DNA from: Amycolatopsis thermophila | GTDB lineage: Bacteria; Actinomycetota; Actinomycetes; Mycobacteriales; Pseudonocardiaceae | DNA: 64,000 nt | Assembly: GCF_030814215.1 (NCBI RefSeq) | Contig: NZ_JAUSUT010000001.1 | Location: 2,728,001-2,792,000 of the forward strand | Direction: 5' to 3' | Shown here: positions 1 through 8,356 of the stretch, in pieces | How the letters are laid out: each line of letters begins with the position of its first letter | How positions within the stretch are numbered: position 1 is the stretch's first letter | The notes under the pieces: model-generated | What the model was told of the DNA's origin: nothing | Database searches by the model: none | The model's input: the letters and a program-made list of their open reading frames with translations, nothing else | Position numbers and translations under genes: made by a program

Positions 1-1
1 C

Positions 2-160
2 CCGTTCCAGCACGGCGTCGTGCACTGGCGGGTCAAGCCGGACGTGTGGGGCTGGCGGCTGCCGTCCGCCGAGGCCGTGCACACCGTGCTCGCCCGCGCG
101 CTCGACCAGCAGGGAACCGACCGGCCGCTCGTCGGCGCCGGTCAGTTCGCCGCAGCCTGA
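2..160 (+). CDS. C-terminal fragment of an unrecognised protein (partial, cut by window start)
   Basis: The frame is open from the first bases and ends with TGA at 158-160, giving the last 52 residues of a protein that begins outside the window. The piece holds HWRVKPDVWGWRLPSAEAVH and ends in GQFAAA. It is rich in Trp, which suggests a folded C-terminal domain, but I cannot name the family. Its last 19 bases overlap the 3' end of the convergent helicase gene. Codon third positions are mostly G or C, as in the real genes around it, which supports this frame over the competing frames. Confidence 0.55.
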   Translation, partial: PFQHGVVHWRVKPDVWGWRLPSAEAVHTVLARALDQQGTDRPLVGAGQFAAA

Positions 161-2553
161 GCCACCCCGTGGTCGTGCCGGTCACTGTGAGAACTCACCG
201 CCCCGAGCACGGTATCCAGCACGGCCACCGCCCCCGCCTTGTCCAGTGGGTCGTTACCGTTCCCGCACTTCGGTGACTGCACACAGGACGGGCAACCCGC
301 CGGGCACTCGCAGGAGATGATGGCCTCCCGCGTAGCGGCCAGCCACGGGACAACAGCAGCGAAACCGCGATCGGCGAATCCCGCGCCTCCGGGATGGCCG
401 TCGTGCACGAACACCGTCGCCTCCCCGGTGTCAGCGTGCAAAGCGGTCGACACGCCGCCGATGTCCCAGCGGTCGCACGTAGCGAACAGCGGTAGCAGGC
501 CGATCGCCGCGTGCTCGGCGGCGTGCAGGGCGCCGGGGATGCGCGCCGGATCCAGACCGGCGCCCCCCGGCGCCCCGCCACCTTCGAGCGCCCCGCCACC
601 TTCGAGCACCCGGCCGGCCTCCAGCAACTCGGGCGTGATCGTGTACCACACCGCGCGCGTCTCCAACGTCTGCGCAGGCAGGTCCAACGCCACCTGGTCC
701 AGCACCTCACCCGACGGGCGCCGGCGCAGATACCCCACCACCTGCGACGTCACCGCCACCTCGCCCAGGCACACGCTCACCCCGCCGTAATCCACCCGCT
801 CCTGGGTGCTCAACACGGTGATGTCCGCGACCTCACGCGCCGACGTGGTCCACTCCGGGTCCTCGGCGTGCACCAAGGCGATCCCCGACTCCAGATCCAG
901 CTCGTCCACCACGTACGACGAACCCTGGTGCAGGTAGACCGCGCCCGGATGCACCGTCGTGCACGCCGACCCCGGATCGACCGTGCCCAGCAGCCGCGAC
1001 GTGTCCGCCTCCACCACCGCGATCTGCTCACCACCCGATCCCCGGATGTCCACCTGGTAGTGCGGCCTGTCCCGCGAAGTCCAGTACCAGCCACTCGGCC
1101 GCCGCCGCAGCAACCGGTCCGCCACCAGCCGGTCCAGCACCTCCCGCGCCGCGGCACCGCCGAACGTCTCCAGCTCACCGGTCGTCAACGGCAACTCCGC
1201 CGCGGCGCACGCCAGCTGCGGCGCCAGCACGTACGGGTTCGACGGGTCCAGCACCGCCGACTCCACCGGCCGCTCCAGCACCGCAGCCGGATGGTGCACC
1301 AGGAACGTGTCCAGCGGATCGTCCCGCGCCACGAACACCACCAGCGCGTCGTCGCCCGACCGGCCCGCCCGGCCCGCCTGCTGCCAGAACGACGCGAGCG
1401 TGCCCGGGTACCCGGCCAGCACCACCGCGTCCAGCCCCGCGATGTCCACGCCCAGCTCGAGCGCGTTCGTCGTCGCCACGCCCTTCAGCTCGCCGGACAG
1501 GAGCGCCCGCTCCAGCGCCCGCCGCTCCTCCGGCAGGAACCCCGCCCGATATGCCGCGACCTGCGACGGCAATTCGCTGTCCACTTCGGACAACAACCGC
1601 CGCGCTCCCAGCGCCGTCAGCTCCGCGCCCCGCCGCGACCGGACGAACGCCAGCGTCCGCGCGCCCTCGATGACCAGCTCGGCCAGGATCCGGCTCGCCT
1701 CCGCCCCGGCCGAACGGCGCACCGGTGCCCCGTTCTCGCCGCGGTGGTCCTCCATCAGCGGCGGCTCCCACAGCGCCACGGTCCGCGCCCCGCGCGGTGA
1801 GGCGTCCTCGACCACCGGCTCGCAGTCCGCGCCCAGCAGCCGGCAGGCGAACTCGTGCGGCTCGGCCGTCGTCGCCGACGCCAGGATGAACACCGGCGAC
1901 GACCCGTAGTGCCGCGCCACCCGCTGCAACCGCCGCAGCAACAGCGCGACGTGCGACCCGAACACGCCCCGGTAGCTGTGGCACTCGTCGATCACGACGT
2001 AGGACAGCTTGCGGAACAGCCGCGCCCACCGCGAGTGCGCGGCCAGGATGCCGCGGTGCAGCATGTCCGGGTTCGTGAACACCCACCGCGCGTGCGCCCG
2101 CACCCAGTCGCGCTCCGCCATCGGGGTGTCCCCGTCGTACGACGCGGCCCGCACCCCGGGCACGTCCAATGCGGACACCGACCGCAGCTGGTCGGCGCCC
2201 AGCGCCTTCGTCGGCGCCAGGTACAGCGCGCACGCCTTGTCGTCCCGCGCCAGCGTCGACAGCACCGGCAGCTGGTAGCACAGCGACTTGCCCGACGCGG
2301 TGCCCGTGGACACGACGACGTGCCGCCCGCCGAAAGCCAGCGACGCCGCCTCCGCCTGGTGCGCCCACGGCTCGTCGACCCCGGACGACCGCAGCGCCGC
2401 CACCACCCGCTCGTCCGCCCAGGACGGCCACTCGACGTGCCGCGCCTCGCGCGCCGGCAGCTCGGCCACGTGGGTCACCGGGTTCTCCGGAATCCCGGCG
2501 GTGACCCGCTGCAGCAACCGCCGCGCCCGCTCGGTCCCCACCCTGGCTTCCAC
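142..2553 (-). CDS. SF2 DEAD/DEAH-box helicase with DUF1998 Zn domain (SftH/MrfA/Hrq1 clade)
   Basis: An 803-residue superfamily 2 ATPase. The Walker A motif GTASGKS lies at about residues 84-90, the DECH box at about 190-193, and motif VI (QQAGRAGRSGDD) in the second RecA domain. The C-terminus has a four-cysteine cluster (CECPAGCPSC followed by CGNGNDPLDK), the mark of DUF1998 proteins. Family knowledge: the mycobacterial homologue SftH is a 3'-to-5' DNA translocase/helicase, Bacillus MrfA repairs mitomycin adducts, and fungal Hrq1 is related. A DNA-repair role is inferred by homology. It starts with GTG (CAC at 2551-2553). The order helicase, WhiA-like gene, topA matches Rv3649, Rv3647c, Rv3646c as remembered; the cold-shock gene that sits there in mycobacteria is absent. 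Confidence 0.93.
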   Translation of the reverse strand: MEARVGTERARRLLQRVTAGIPENPVTHVAELPAREARHVEWPSWADERVVAALRSSGVDEPWAHQAEAASLAFGGRHVVVSTGTASGKSLCYQLPVLSTLARDDKACALYLAPTKALGADQLRSVSALDVPGVRAASYDGDTPMAERDWVRAHARWVFTNPDMLHRGILAAHSRWARLFRKLSYVVIDECHSYRGVFGSHVALLLRRLQRVARHYGSSPVFILASATTAEPHEFACRLLGADCEPVVEDASPRGARTVALWEPPLMEDHRGENGAPVRRSAGAEASRILAELVIEGARTLAFVRSRRGAELTALGARRLLSEVDSELPSQVAAYRAGFLPEERRALERALLSGELKGVATTNALELGVDIAGLDAVVLAGYPGTLASFWQQAGRAGRSGDDALVVFVARDDPLDTFLVHHPAAVLERPVESAVLDPSNPYVLAPQLACAAAELPLTTGELETFGGAAAREVLDRLVADRLLRRRPSGWYWTSRDRPHYQVDIRGSGGEQIAVVEADTSRLLGTVDPGSACTTVHPGAVYLHQGSSYVVDELDLESGIALVHAEDPEWTTSAREVADITVLSTQERVDYGGVSVCLGEVAVTSQVVGYLRRRPSGEVLDQVALDLPAQTLETRAVWYTITPELLEAGRVLEGGGALEGGGAPGGAGLDPARIPGALHAAEHAAIGLLPLFATCDRWDIGGVSTALHADTGEATVFVHDGHPGGAGFADRGFAAVVPWLAATREAIISCECPAGCPSCVQSPKCGNGNDPLDKAGAVAVLDTVLGAVSSHSDRHDHGVAQAAAN

Positions 2554-2791
2554 GGCATCCAGCTTCGCACACCAGTACGACAGAACCGCCCGGACGTGAA
2601 AAGATCATGAACCGTGAGCAGACTCACATGTACTGAGCGTGATCGTTGTGGGACGCCCTGACCGTGCCGAACGCAATACCAATACACTCCGGGCAACCGG
2701 CACCACTTGTGGTGTAGATCCCATGCCAGCGTCGGCACGGCTTCCCCTAGGCGGGCTGTCACTGGCGACAGGAACGTTTCCAGGAGGACGG

Positions 2792-5086
2792 ATGTCCCGG
2801 CAGACCCTCGCGGAGGGCCTCGAGTTTTCCGGAGGTGACTACGGCATAGCTGCCGTCGTCGCCGTCATCGCCCTGGCCGCACTGGTCATCGGCTGGTTCC
2901 TGCTCAAGGAGGTGCTGGCCGCCGGCCAGGGCACCGCCAAGATGCAGGACATCGCCAAGGCGGTGCAGGAAGGGGCCGCCGCCTATCTCAAGAGGCAGCG
3001 CAACACCCTCTCGATCTTCGGGGTCGTGGTGTTCCTGCTGCTGCTCGCGCTCCCGGCGGACGACTGGAACGAGCGCATCGGCCGTTCGGTGTTCTTCCTC
3101 GTCGGCGCGGTGTTCTCCTTCCTCATCGGCTACACCGGCATGTGGCTGGCGACGCGGGCGAACCTGCGGGTCGCCGCCGCCTCCCGTGAGCCGGGTGGCC
3201 GCGAGAAGGCGATGCGCGCCGCGTTCCGCACCGGTGGCGCGGTCGGCATGTTCACGGTCGGCCTCGGCCTCTTCGGCGCCGCGGTCGTCGTGCTCGCCTA
3301 CACCGGTCAGGCCCCGAAGGTGCTCGAGGGCTTCGGTTTCGGCGCCGCGCTGATCGCGATGTTCATGCGTGTCGGCGGCGGCATCTTCACCAAGGCCGCC
3401 GACGTGGGCGCGGACCTGGTCGGCAAGGTCGAGCAGAACATCCCGGAGGACGACCCGCGCAACGCCGCCACCATCGCCGACAACGTCGGTGACAACGTGG
3501 GTGACTGCGCGGGCATGGCCGCCGACCTGTTCGAGTCCTACGCGGTGACGCTGGTCGCCGCGCTGATCCTGGGCAGCACCGCCTTCGGCGTGCACGGCCT
3601 GCTGTTCCCGCTGATCGTGCCCGCCATCGGCGTCATCACGGCGGTCATCGGCGTCTACATCACGCGCGCCCGCTCCGGTGAGAACGGCCTGGTGACGATC
3701 AACCGCTCGTTCTACATCTCCGCCGTCATCTCGGCGGTGCTGTGCGCGGTCGCCGCGTTCGTCTACCTGCCCGGTTCGTTCGCCGACTTCGGCCAGGACC
3801 AGGCCGGCACCGCGGGCAACCCGGCGCTCATCGCGTTCATCGCGGTGGTCATCGGCATCGTGCTGGCCGGCGTCATCCTGAAGCTCACCGGCTACTACAC
3901 CGGCACCGAGCACGGCCCGGTGAAGAACGTCGGGGAGACCTCGCGCACCGGTGCCGCGACCGTGATCCTGTCCGGTATCTCGGTCGGGTTCGAGTCGGCC
4001 GTCTACACCGCGCTGGTGATCGGTGCGGCGGTGTTCGGCGCCTACCTGCTGGGCGGCACGGTCGCCCTGTTCGCGGTCGCACTGGCCGGCACCGGCCTGC
4101 TGACCACGGTCGGCGTCATCGTCGCGATGGACACCTTCGGCCCGGTCTCGGACAACGCGCAGGGCATCGCGGAGATGTCCGGCGAGGTCGACGAGGACGC
4201 CGCGCAGATCCTGACCGAGCTGGACGCGGTGGGCAACACCACCAAGGCCATCACCAAGGGCATCGCGATCGCGACCGCCGTGCTCGCGGCGACCGCGCTG
4301 TTCGGCTCCTACCAGGACTCGATCTCCAAGGCGCTGGCCGACATCGGCGAGTCCGCCGCGGGCGTGAAGTCGTTCGTGGACACCATCGTCAGCCCGAACA
4401 CGCTGGTCGGCGTGATCGTCGGTGCCGCCGTGGTCTTCCTGTTCTCGGGCCTGGCGGTCAACGCCGTGTCGCGCGCCGCCGGTGCGGTCGTCTACGAGGT
4501 GCGCCGCCAGTTCCGCGACATCCCGGGGATCATGGAGGGCACCACGCGGCCCGAGTACGGCAAGGTCGTGGACATCGTGACCCGCGACTCGCTGCGTGAG
4601 CTGGCCACCCCGGGTCTGCTCGCGGTGTTCGCCCCGATCGCCGTCGGCTTCGGCCTCGGCACCGGTGCGCTGGCCGGGTACCTGGCCGGTGCGATCGCGA
4701 CCGGCACCCTGATGGCGATCTTCCTCGCCAACTCCGGTGGTGCCTGGGACAACGCGAAGAAGCTGGTCGAGGACGGCTACCACGGTGGCAAGGGCTCCGA
4801 GGCGCACGCCGCGACGGTCATCGGTGACACCGTCGGTGACCCGTTCAAGGACACCGCGGGCCCGGCGATCAACCCGCTGATCAAGGTGATGAACCTGGTC
4901 TCGGTGCTGATCGCGCCGGCCGTCGTGCAGTTCTCGATCGGGCCGGACGCCTCGGCCGGCGTCCGGATCGCGATCTCGCTGGTCGCGGTGGCCATCATCA
5001 TCGCCGCGATCGTGGTGTCGAAGCGGCGCGCGAGCGTCATGACGGAGACGCCGAGCGAGGACACCACCCCGGCGAAGACCGCCTGA
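2792..5086 (+). CDS. hppA: Membrane-bound proton-translocating pyrophosphatase, K+-independent type
   Basis: A 764-residue integral membrane pump that couples pyrophosphate hydrolysis to proton export. About 15-16 hydrophobic segments run through the protein. The substrate-site motif DVGADLVGKVE is at about residue 202, and the conserved DNVGDNVGDCAGMAADLFES motif follows. The diagnostic GNTTKAITKG motif puts Lys at about residue 485 with Thr three residues on; K+-dependent enzymes have Ala there, so this one should not need potassium. The ATG at 2792 is chosen because AGGAGG lies 5 nt upstream; the frame stays open upstream to 2639 but without coding character. A strong terminator follows. 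The soluble pyrophosphatase ppa is also present at 21.4 kb. Confidence 0.96.
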   Translation: MSRQTLAEGLEFSGGDYGIAAVVAVIALAALVIGWFLLKEVLAAGQGTAKMQDIAKAVQEGAAAYLKRQRNTLSIFGVVVFLLLLALPADDWNERIGRSVFFLVGAVFSFLIGYTGMWLATRANLRVAAASREPGGREKAMRAAFRTGGAVGMFTVGLGLFGAAVVVLAYTGQAPKVLEGFGFGAALIAMFMRVGGGIFTKAADVGADLVGKVEQNIPEDDPRNAATIADNVGDNVGDCAGMAADLFESYAVTLVAALILGSTAFGVHGLLFPLIVPAIGVITAVIGVYITRARSGENGLVTINRSFYISAVISAVLCAVAAFVYLPGSFADFGQDQAGTAGNPALIAFIAVVIGIVLAGVILKLTGYYTGTEHGPVKNVGETSRTGAATVILSGISVGFESAVYTALVIGAAVFGAYLLGGTVALFAVALAGTGLLTTVGVIVAMDTFGPVSDNAQGIAEMSGEVDEDAAQILTELDAVGNTTKAITKGIAIATAVLAATALFGSYQDSISKALADIGESAAGVKSFVDTIVSPNTLVGVIVGAAVVFLFSGLAVNAVSRAAGAVVYEVRRQFRDIPGIMEGTTRPEYGKVVDIVTRDSLRELATPGLLAVFAPIAVGFGLGTGALAGYLAGAIATGTLMAIFLANSGGAWDNAKKLVEDGYHGGKGSEAHAATVIGDTVGDPFKDTAGPAINPLIKVMNLVSVLIAPAVVQFSIGPDASAGVRIAISLVAVAIIIAAIVVSKRRASVMTETPSEDTTPAKTA

Positions 5087-5097
5087 TCTCCACCCCC

Positions 5098-5141
5098 GGC
5101 CGGGCCCGTCACGCACGCAGCGTGACGGGCCCGGCCTTTTT
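5098..5141 (+). terminator. Rho-independent terminator of hppA
   Basis: A perfect 17-bp stem (5098-5114 with 5120-5136) closes a 5-nt loop and is followed directly by five T residues. It begins 11 bases after the hppA stop codon. This is the textbook intrinsic terminator form, uncommon in so GC-rich a genome. Confidence 0.95.
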
Positions 5142-5216
5142 CCGGCCCGGCGGTTGCGATCCGCAATCGTCTCGGTACCGTCGGGAAAGAGCTTCGCGTC
5201 GGCAGGAGGTGTCTGG

Positions 5217-5807
5217 GTGCGGCCCGGCAAGTCCGTGTTCTTGGTGGTGCTCACCGGGCTCTGCGTGAGCCTGTCGGGGTGCGGCCGGCAACCGGCGAGA
5301 ACCGTCGAGCCGGGCGGCCCCGGGATGTCCCGGGAAGAGGTGCAGCGGCAGGACGCCGCCGCCGTGTGGGCCGACGAGTACTGCACCGCGGTCGGCTCGC
5401 TGGTGCAGGGCCTGGCGACGATGCCGAGCGTCGACCCGAGCAGCCCGGACCGTGCGTTGCGGACCTCCAGCGAGCTGCTCGGATCGGTCATCGGCGGCTT
5501 GGACCGGGCGCTGGACGGCCTCACCACGCTGCCGCCGTCCCCGGTGCCGGGCGGCGACCAGGTGCGGGCCCAGGCGGTCACCGACTTCCAGGGCGTGCGC
5601 GACCGCGCCCAGGCCGCGCGTCAGCGGCTGGACGCGGCCGACGCCGATCGCCTCGACGAAGCGACGCTCGGGCAGGCGCACGGCCCGCTGGACGAGGTCG
5701 CCCACCTCGACCTGCTCGACCGGTTCAACACCGTGCCCGAGCTGGCGACCGCTGTCGCCCACGCCCCGGTCTGCCAGCAGCTCACCGTCGAGGCCTCACC
5801 CCGCTAA
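5217..5807 (+). CDS. Predicted lipoprotein, function unknown
   Basis: A 196-residue protein with a lipoprotein signal peptide: MRPGK, a hydrophobic stretch, then the lipobox LSGC, so Cys near residue 22 should be lipidated and the rest held outside the membrane. The mature part is alanine-rich and probably helical, with two cysteines (EYCTA near the start and PVCQQL near the end) that could pair. I do not recognise a family. GTG at 5217 is preferred because AGGAGG lies 7 nt upstream; an ATG at 5154 would put a non-signal sequence in front of the lipobox. Its stop overlaps the convergent MerR gene by 4 bases. Confidence 0.8.
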   Translation: MRPGKSVFLVVLTGLCVSLSGCGRQPARTVEPGGPGMSREEVQRQDAAAVWADEYCTAVGSLVQGLATMPSVDPSSPDRALRTSSELLGSVIGGLDRALDGLTTLPPSPVPGGDQVRAQAVTDFQGVRDRAQAARQRLDAADADRLDEATLGQAHGPLDEVAHLDLLDRFNTVPELATAVAHAPVCQQLTVEASPR

Positions 5808-6565
5808 CCCATGCGGGCCCGCGCGTAGGCGGCGATGGCATCCCGCAGGTACTCGGCGAAGCCCGGGTTGAGCTTGTCGTACCGGCTGCGGAACCGCTCG
5901 TCGTCGGCGTAGAGCCGGCCCAGTCCGGTGTAGGACTCCGCGTCCGGCGTCCAGTGGTGCTCCAGCCAGGCGCGGTGCGCGGCGACCGCGTCGAGCACGC
6001 GCTCGTCGTCGGCCGGCACGCCCGCGCGTGCCAGTTCGATCAGCCGGTCGGTCGCCTCGCCGCCCTGCCGGTTGACCGCGGCCCACTTCTCCGTGGACCA
6101 GTTCCTGCTCCGTTCGTGTGACTGCGTGGCTTGCGAGCCCCACCGGTCGGCGGCCTCCCGTGCGAGCTGCTTCGCCGTTTCCGAGTCCGGTGAGAACCCG
6201 TCGAACAGCTCTTTCGCGGACATCCGTTCCCCTCCTTCCAGTTCGTTGATCGTGCGGGCGACGGTGCCGGCGAGCCGGTCCAGCCGATCGCGCTCCGCCA
6301 GCAGCCATTTCCGGTGCAGGCGCAGTGCCTCGGCCCGGTCCGCGGTTCCGTCCAGGATCTCCGCGATCGTGTCCAGGCCGAGGCCCAGTTCCCGCAGCAG
6401 CAGGATCTGCTGCAGCCGGATGAGCTGGTCACGCCGGTAGAAGCGCCTCCCACTGGCGTCGGCGAAGGCCGGTGGCAGCAGGCCGATGCCGTCGTAGTGC
6501 CGGAGGGTCCGGGAGGTCACCCCGGAGGCCTTCGACACCTGGGCGATCGACATCGGCTCGTCCAT
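5804..6565 (-). CDS. MerR-family regulator with TipAS-type ligand domain
   Basis: 253 residues. The N-terminal winged helix carries the MerR signature (SKASGVTSRTLRHYDGIGLL, then GRRFYRRDQLIRLQQI), followed by a long dimerisation helix with LAERDRLDRL. The C-terminal half (from about residue 110) has the TipAS/albicidin-binding pattern, including the DRLIELARAGVPADDERV segment and a basic end. TipA-type proteins bind drugs and activate efflux or sequester the drug; the ligand here is unknown. ATG at 6565 follows GGAGA by 5 nt; an in-frame ATG at 6553 is possible. Its own promoter has the 19-bp spacer typical of MerR control (separate entry), so autoregulation is likely. Confidence 0.9.
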   Translation of the reverse strand: MDEPMSIAQVSKASGVTSRTLRHYDGIGLLPPAFADASGRRFYRRDQLIRLQQILLLRELGLGLDTIAEILDGTADRAEALRLHRKWLLAERDRLDRLAGTVARTINELEGGERMSAKELFDGFSPDSETAKQLAREAADRWGSQATQSHERSRNWSTEKWAAVNRQGGEATDRLIELARAGVPADDERVLDAVAAHRAWLEHHWTPDAESYTGLGRLYADDERFRSRYDKLNPGFAEYLRDAIAAYARARMG

Positions 6566-6593
6566 CTCGTCTCCATTCGTGCCCGTGAAAATC

Positions 6594-6624
6594 ACCGTAG
6601 AGGTTGACGCTGCGTCAACTTCAA
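6594..6624 (-). promoter_or_regulatory. MerR-type promoter with 19-bp spacer and internal palindrome
   Basis: On the minus strand a -35 TTGAAG (6624-6619) and a -10 TACGGT (6599-6594) are 19 bp apart, the overlong spacer that MerR proteins act on. The spacer holds most of the perfect palindrome GTTGACGC-T-GCGTCAAC (6603-6619). The element sits 29 bp upstream of the MerR start. The sequence geometry is direct; binding by this regulator is inferred. Confidence 0.82.
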
Positions 6625-6682
6625 GAACTTTTTTGGCGCGACGGCTCGCGGGAAATCGAACGGGTGTTCTACCCTGTCGGCT

Positions 6683-7276
6683 GTGGATCAGATGTCGCTC
6701 TTCTCGGCGGAGGCGAGCGGCCCGGACATCGCCGACCTGTGCGGCGTCCTGTGCGGGCAGGGCCAGATCACCGGGTTCGCGCGCACCGCCGCCCGCCTCA
6801 CCGTGGAGGTGGACGAGGTGTGGCGCGCGCGGGTGCTGGCCGCCGAGTTCGGACGGCGCGGGGTGTCGGCCGAGCTGGGCCGCACCGAGGAGGGCAGGCC
6901 ACTGATCCGCACGGCGTTCCGGCGGGACCTGATCGGGCTGGCGAGGGCGTGGCTCGACGACGACGGCAAGGCGCTGCCGGGCCGGTTCCGGCTCACCGGT
7001 GCGGCACTGCGGCTGTGGGCGCTGGCATCCGGCCGCCCGGGCGTCCAGGGCTATCTGCTGGCCGTCGACGAGCGGGCGCCGGAGACGCACGAGCCGCTGG
7101 CCGGGGCGTTCCGGCAACTGGGGCTGCCGGCCCAGCTGGTGGGGCCGAAGGGCGGCGGGCCCGCGGTGCGGGTCACCGGCCGCCGCAGGCTGGCGACGCT
7201 GGCCGAGCTGATCGGCATGCCGCCGCCCGGCGCCGAACCGGTGTGGCCACAAGCACCGGCCCGGCAGGCGGTCTGA
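6683..7276 (+). CDS. Stand-alone WhiA-like LAGLIDADG-fold protein (Rv3647c-type)
   Basis: 197 residues, the position and length of the conserved actinobacterial protein Rv3647c next to topA. The first half (DIADLCGVLCGQGQITGF, then LTVEVDEVWRARVLAAEF) follows the layout of the WhiA N-terminal domain. The second half (LWALASGRPGVQGYLLAVDE, FRQLGLPAQLVG, AVRVTGRRRLATLAELIG) follows the second LAGLIDADG-like domain of WhiA. The WhiA C-terminal helix-turn-helix is missing. A DNA-related role is inferred from fold resemblance only; no function is known to me. GTG at 6683 is used; ATG at 6692 is an alternative. No clear ribosome binding site is visible. It ends flush against the convergent protease gene. 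Confidence 0.82.
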   Translation: MDQMSLFSAEASGPDIADLCGVLCGQGQITGFARTAARLTVEVDEVWRARVLAAEFGRRGVSAELGRTEEGRPLIRTAFRRDLIGLARAWLDDDGKALPGRFRLTGAALRLWALASGRPGVQGYLLAVDERAPETHEPLAGAFRQLGLPAQLVGPKGGGPAVRVTGRRRLATLAELIGMPPPGAEPVWPQAPARQAV

Positions 7277-8125
7277 TCAGGCGGGGATGGGGATGGGCAC
7301 CGGCAGCGCGGCAGGCCGCGGCAGCATGCACCCGTCGCGCACCAGGCTCAGCTGCCCGCCGCGGGAGAAGCAGGCCGGGATGCGGTAGGTCTGCTGGCCG
7401 TAGGTGAGGCCGCGCTGGGCGAACACGACGCCGTTCTCGTCCACCTCGCACGGGTTGTTGAACGTGCACACCTCGCCGTCGTCGTTGCCCGTGTTGTTGA
7501 CTCCGACGATCTGGTGGGTCGCGTCGTCGACGATCGGCGATCCGGACGTGCCGTGGATCGTGTCGCAGCCCGGGGCGTAGCGGATGGAGTCCTTCCAGGT
7601 CCAGCCGCCTTCGCGGACCGAGTACACGACGCGGTCGATCGAGCAGTGCCAGGTGCGCGTGAAGTACCCGGAGACGACGCTGACCGGGGTGCCGACGTTC
7701 GCCGGCGCCGCGGCGATCGTCAGCGGCCGTCCGCCGGTCTCGCGGGCGATTTCGCGGTAGGACGAGTCGAGCGCGTAGACGGCGATGTCGGTGTCCGTCA
7801 TCGTCGCGTACACGACCTTCGTCGCGTGCAGCTCGCCCAGCACGCGGCCGTCCGCGCCGAGCAGCCCCATGGCGCGGTGGGCCGGCTGGTTGACGATCAC
7901 CTCGCCGGGCTCCGGCATGCCCGACTCCAGGCAGTGACCGTTCGTCAGGACGAGTGCCCGGTCGGTTTCGTCCGACTGGGGCAGCCGGACGAGCGAGCCC
8001 GAGCAGTTGCTGAGCTTGACGATCCCGGTGTAGTCCGGGGCGGGCGCGGCGAACGCCGGAACGGACCCGGCCAGCGCGGGGCCGAGGAGGACGACGGTCA
8101 GAACCGTGAGCAGGCGGCGGAACAT
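7277..8125 (-). CDS. Secreted trypsin-like serine protease
   Basis: 282 residues with a signal peptide (MFRRLLTVLTVVLL, cleaved near AFA). The catalytic triad is visible: His in LTNGHC, Asp in DTDIAVYALD, and Ser in HGTSGSPIVDD. Six or more cysteines (SGSLV and NGHC region, TWHCSID, APGCDT, VCTFNNPCEV, ACFSRG, DGCML) suggest several disulfides, as expected for an exported chymotrypsin-fold enzyme. A proline-rich tail ends the protein. The first in-frame start gives 20 more residues, but ATG at 8125 puts the signal peptide at the N-terminus. Substrate is unknown. The stop codon abuts that of the upstream WhiA-like gene with no gap. Confidence 0.88.
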   Translation of the reverse strand: MFRRLLTVLTVVLLGPALAGSVPAFAAPAPDYTGIVKLSNCSGSLVRLPQSDETDRALVLTNGHCLESGMPEPGEVIVNQPAHRAMGLLGADGRVLGELHATKVVYATMTDTDIAVYALDSSYREIARETGGRPLTIAAAPANVGTPVSVVSGYFTRTWHCSIDRVVYSVREGGWTWKDSIRYAPGCDTIHGTSGSPIVDDATHQIVGVNNTGNDDGEVCTFNNPCEVDENGVVFAQRGLTYGQQTYRIPACFSRGGQLSLVRDGCMLPRPAALPVPIPIPA

Positions 8126-8356
8126 GACGCGGAGCGTAGCGGAACGGTCACCCAGAAGCCCCGAGCGGCGTGTGTCCGGTATCACGTGCTAGGTGTGGAA
8201 AGGGACGGACGGCGCACGTCGTCGGACTTCCGGATCGCGGAGCGGCGCGGCGTGTTGCGTCACCTCGGGGGACATGAGCGACCGGCAACGTGCACACTTG
8301 CTGGTTGAACAGGCGCCGCTGTCACAGCGGCGGGATGAAGCAGGAGAGCGGACAGC

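Noticed and set aside
2759-5581. 940-codon minus-strand ORF opposite hppA
   Set aside because: Shadow frame of the highly GC-rich hppA gene; its translation is Arg/Asp/His-rich low complexity with no domain.
6603-6619. Palindrome as terminator of the plus-strand gene or a phage attachment site
   Set aside because: It lies exactly between -35 and -10 of the MerR gene, so an operator explains it better.
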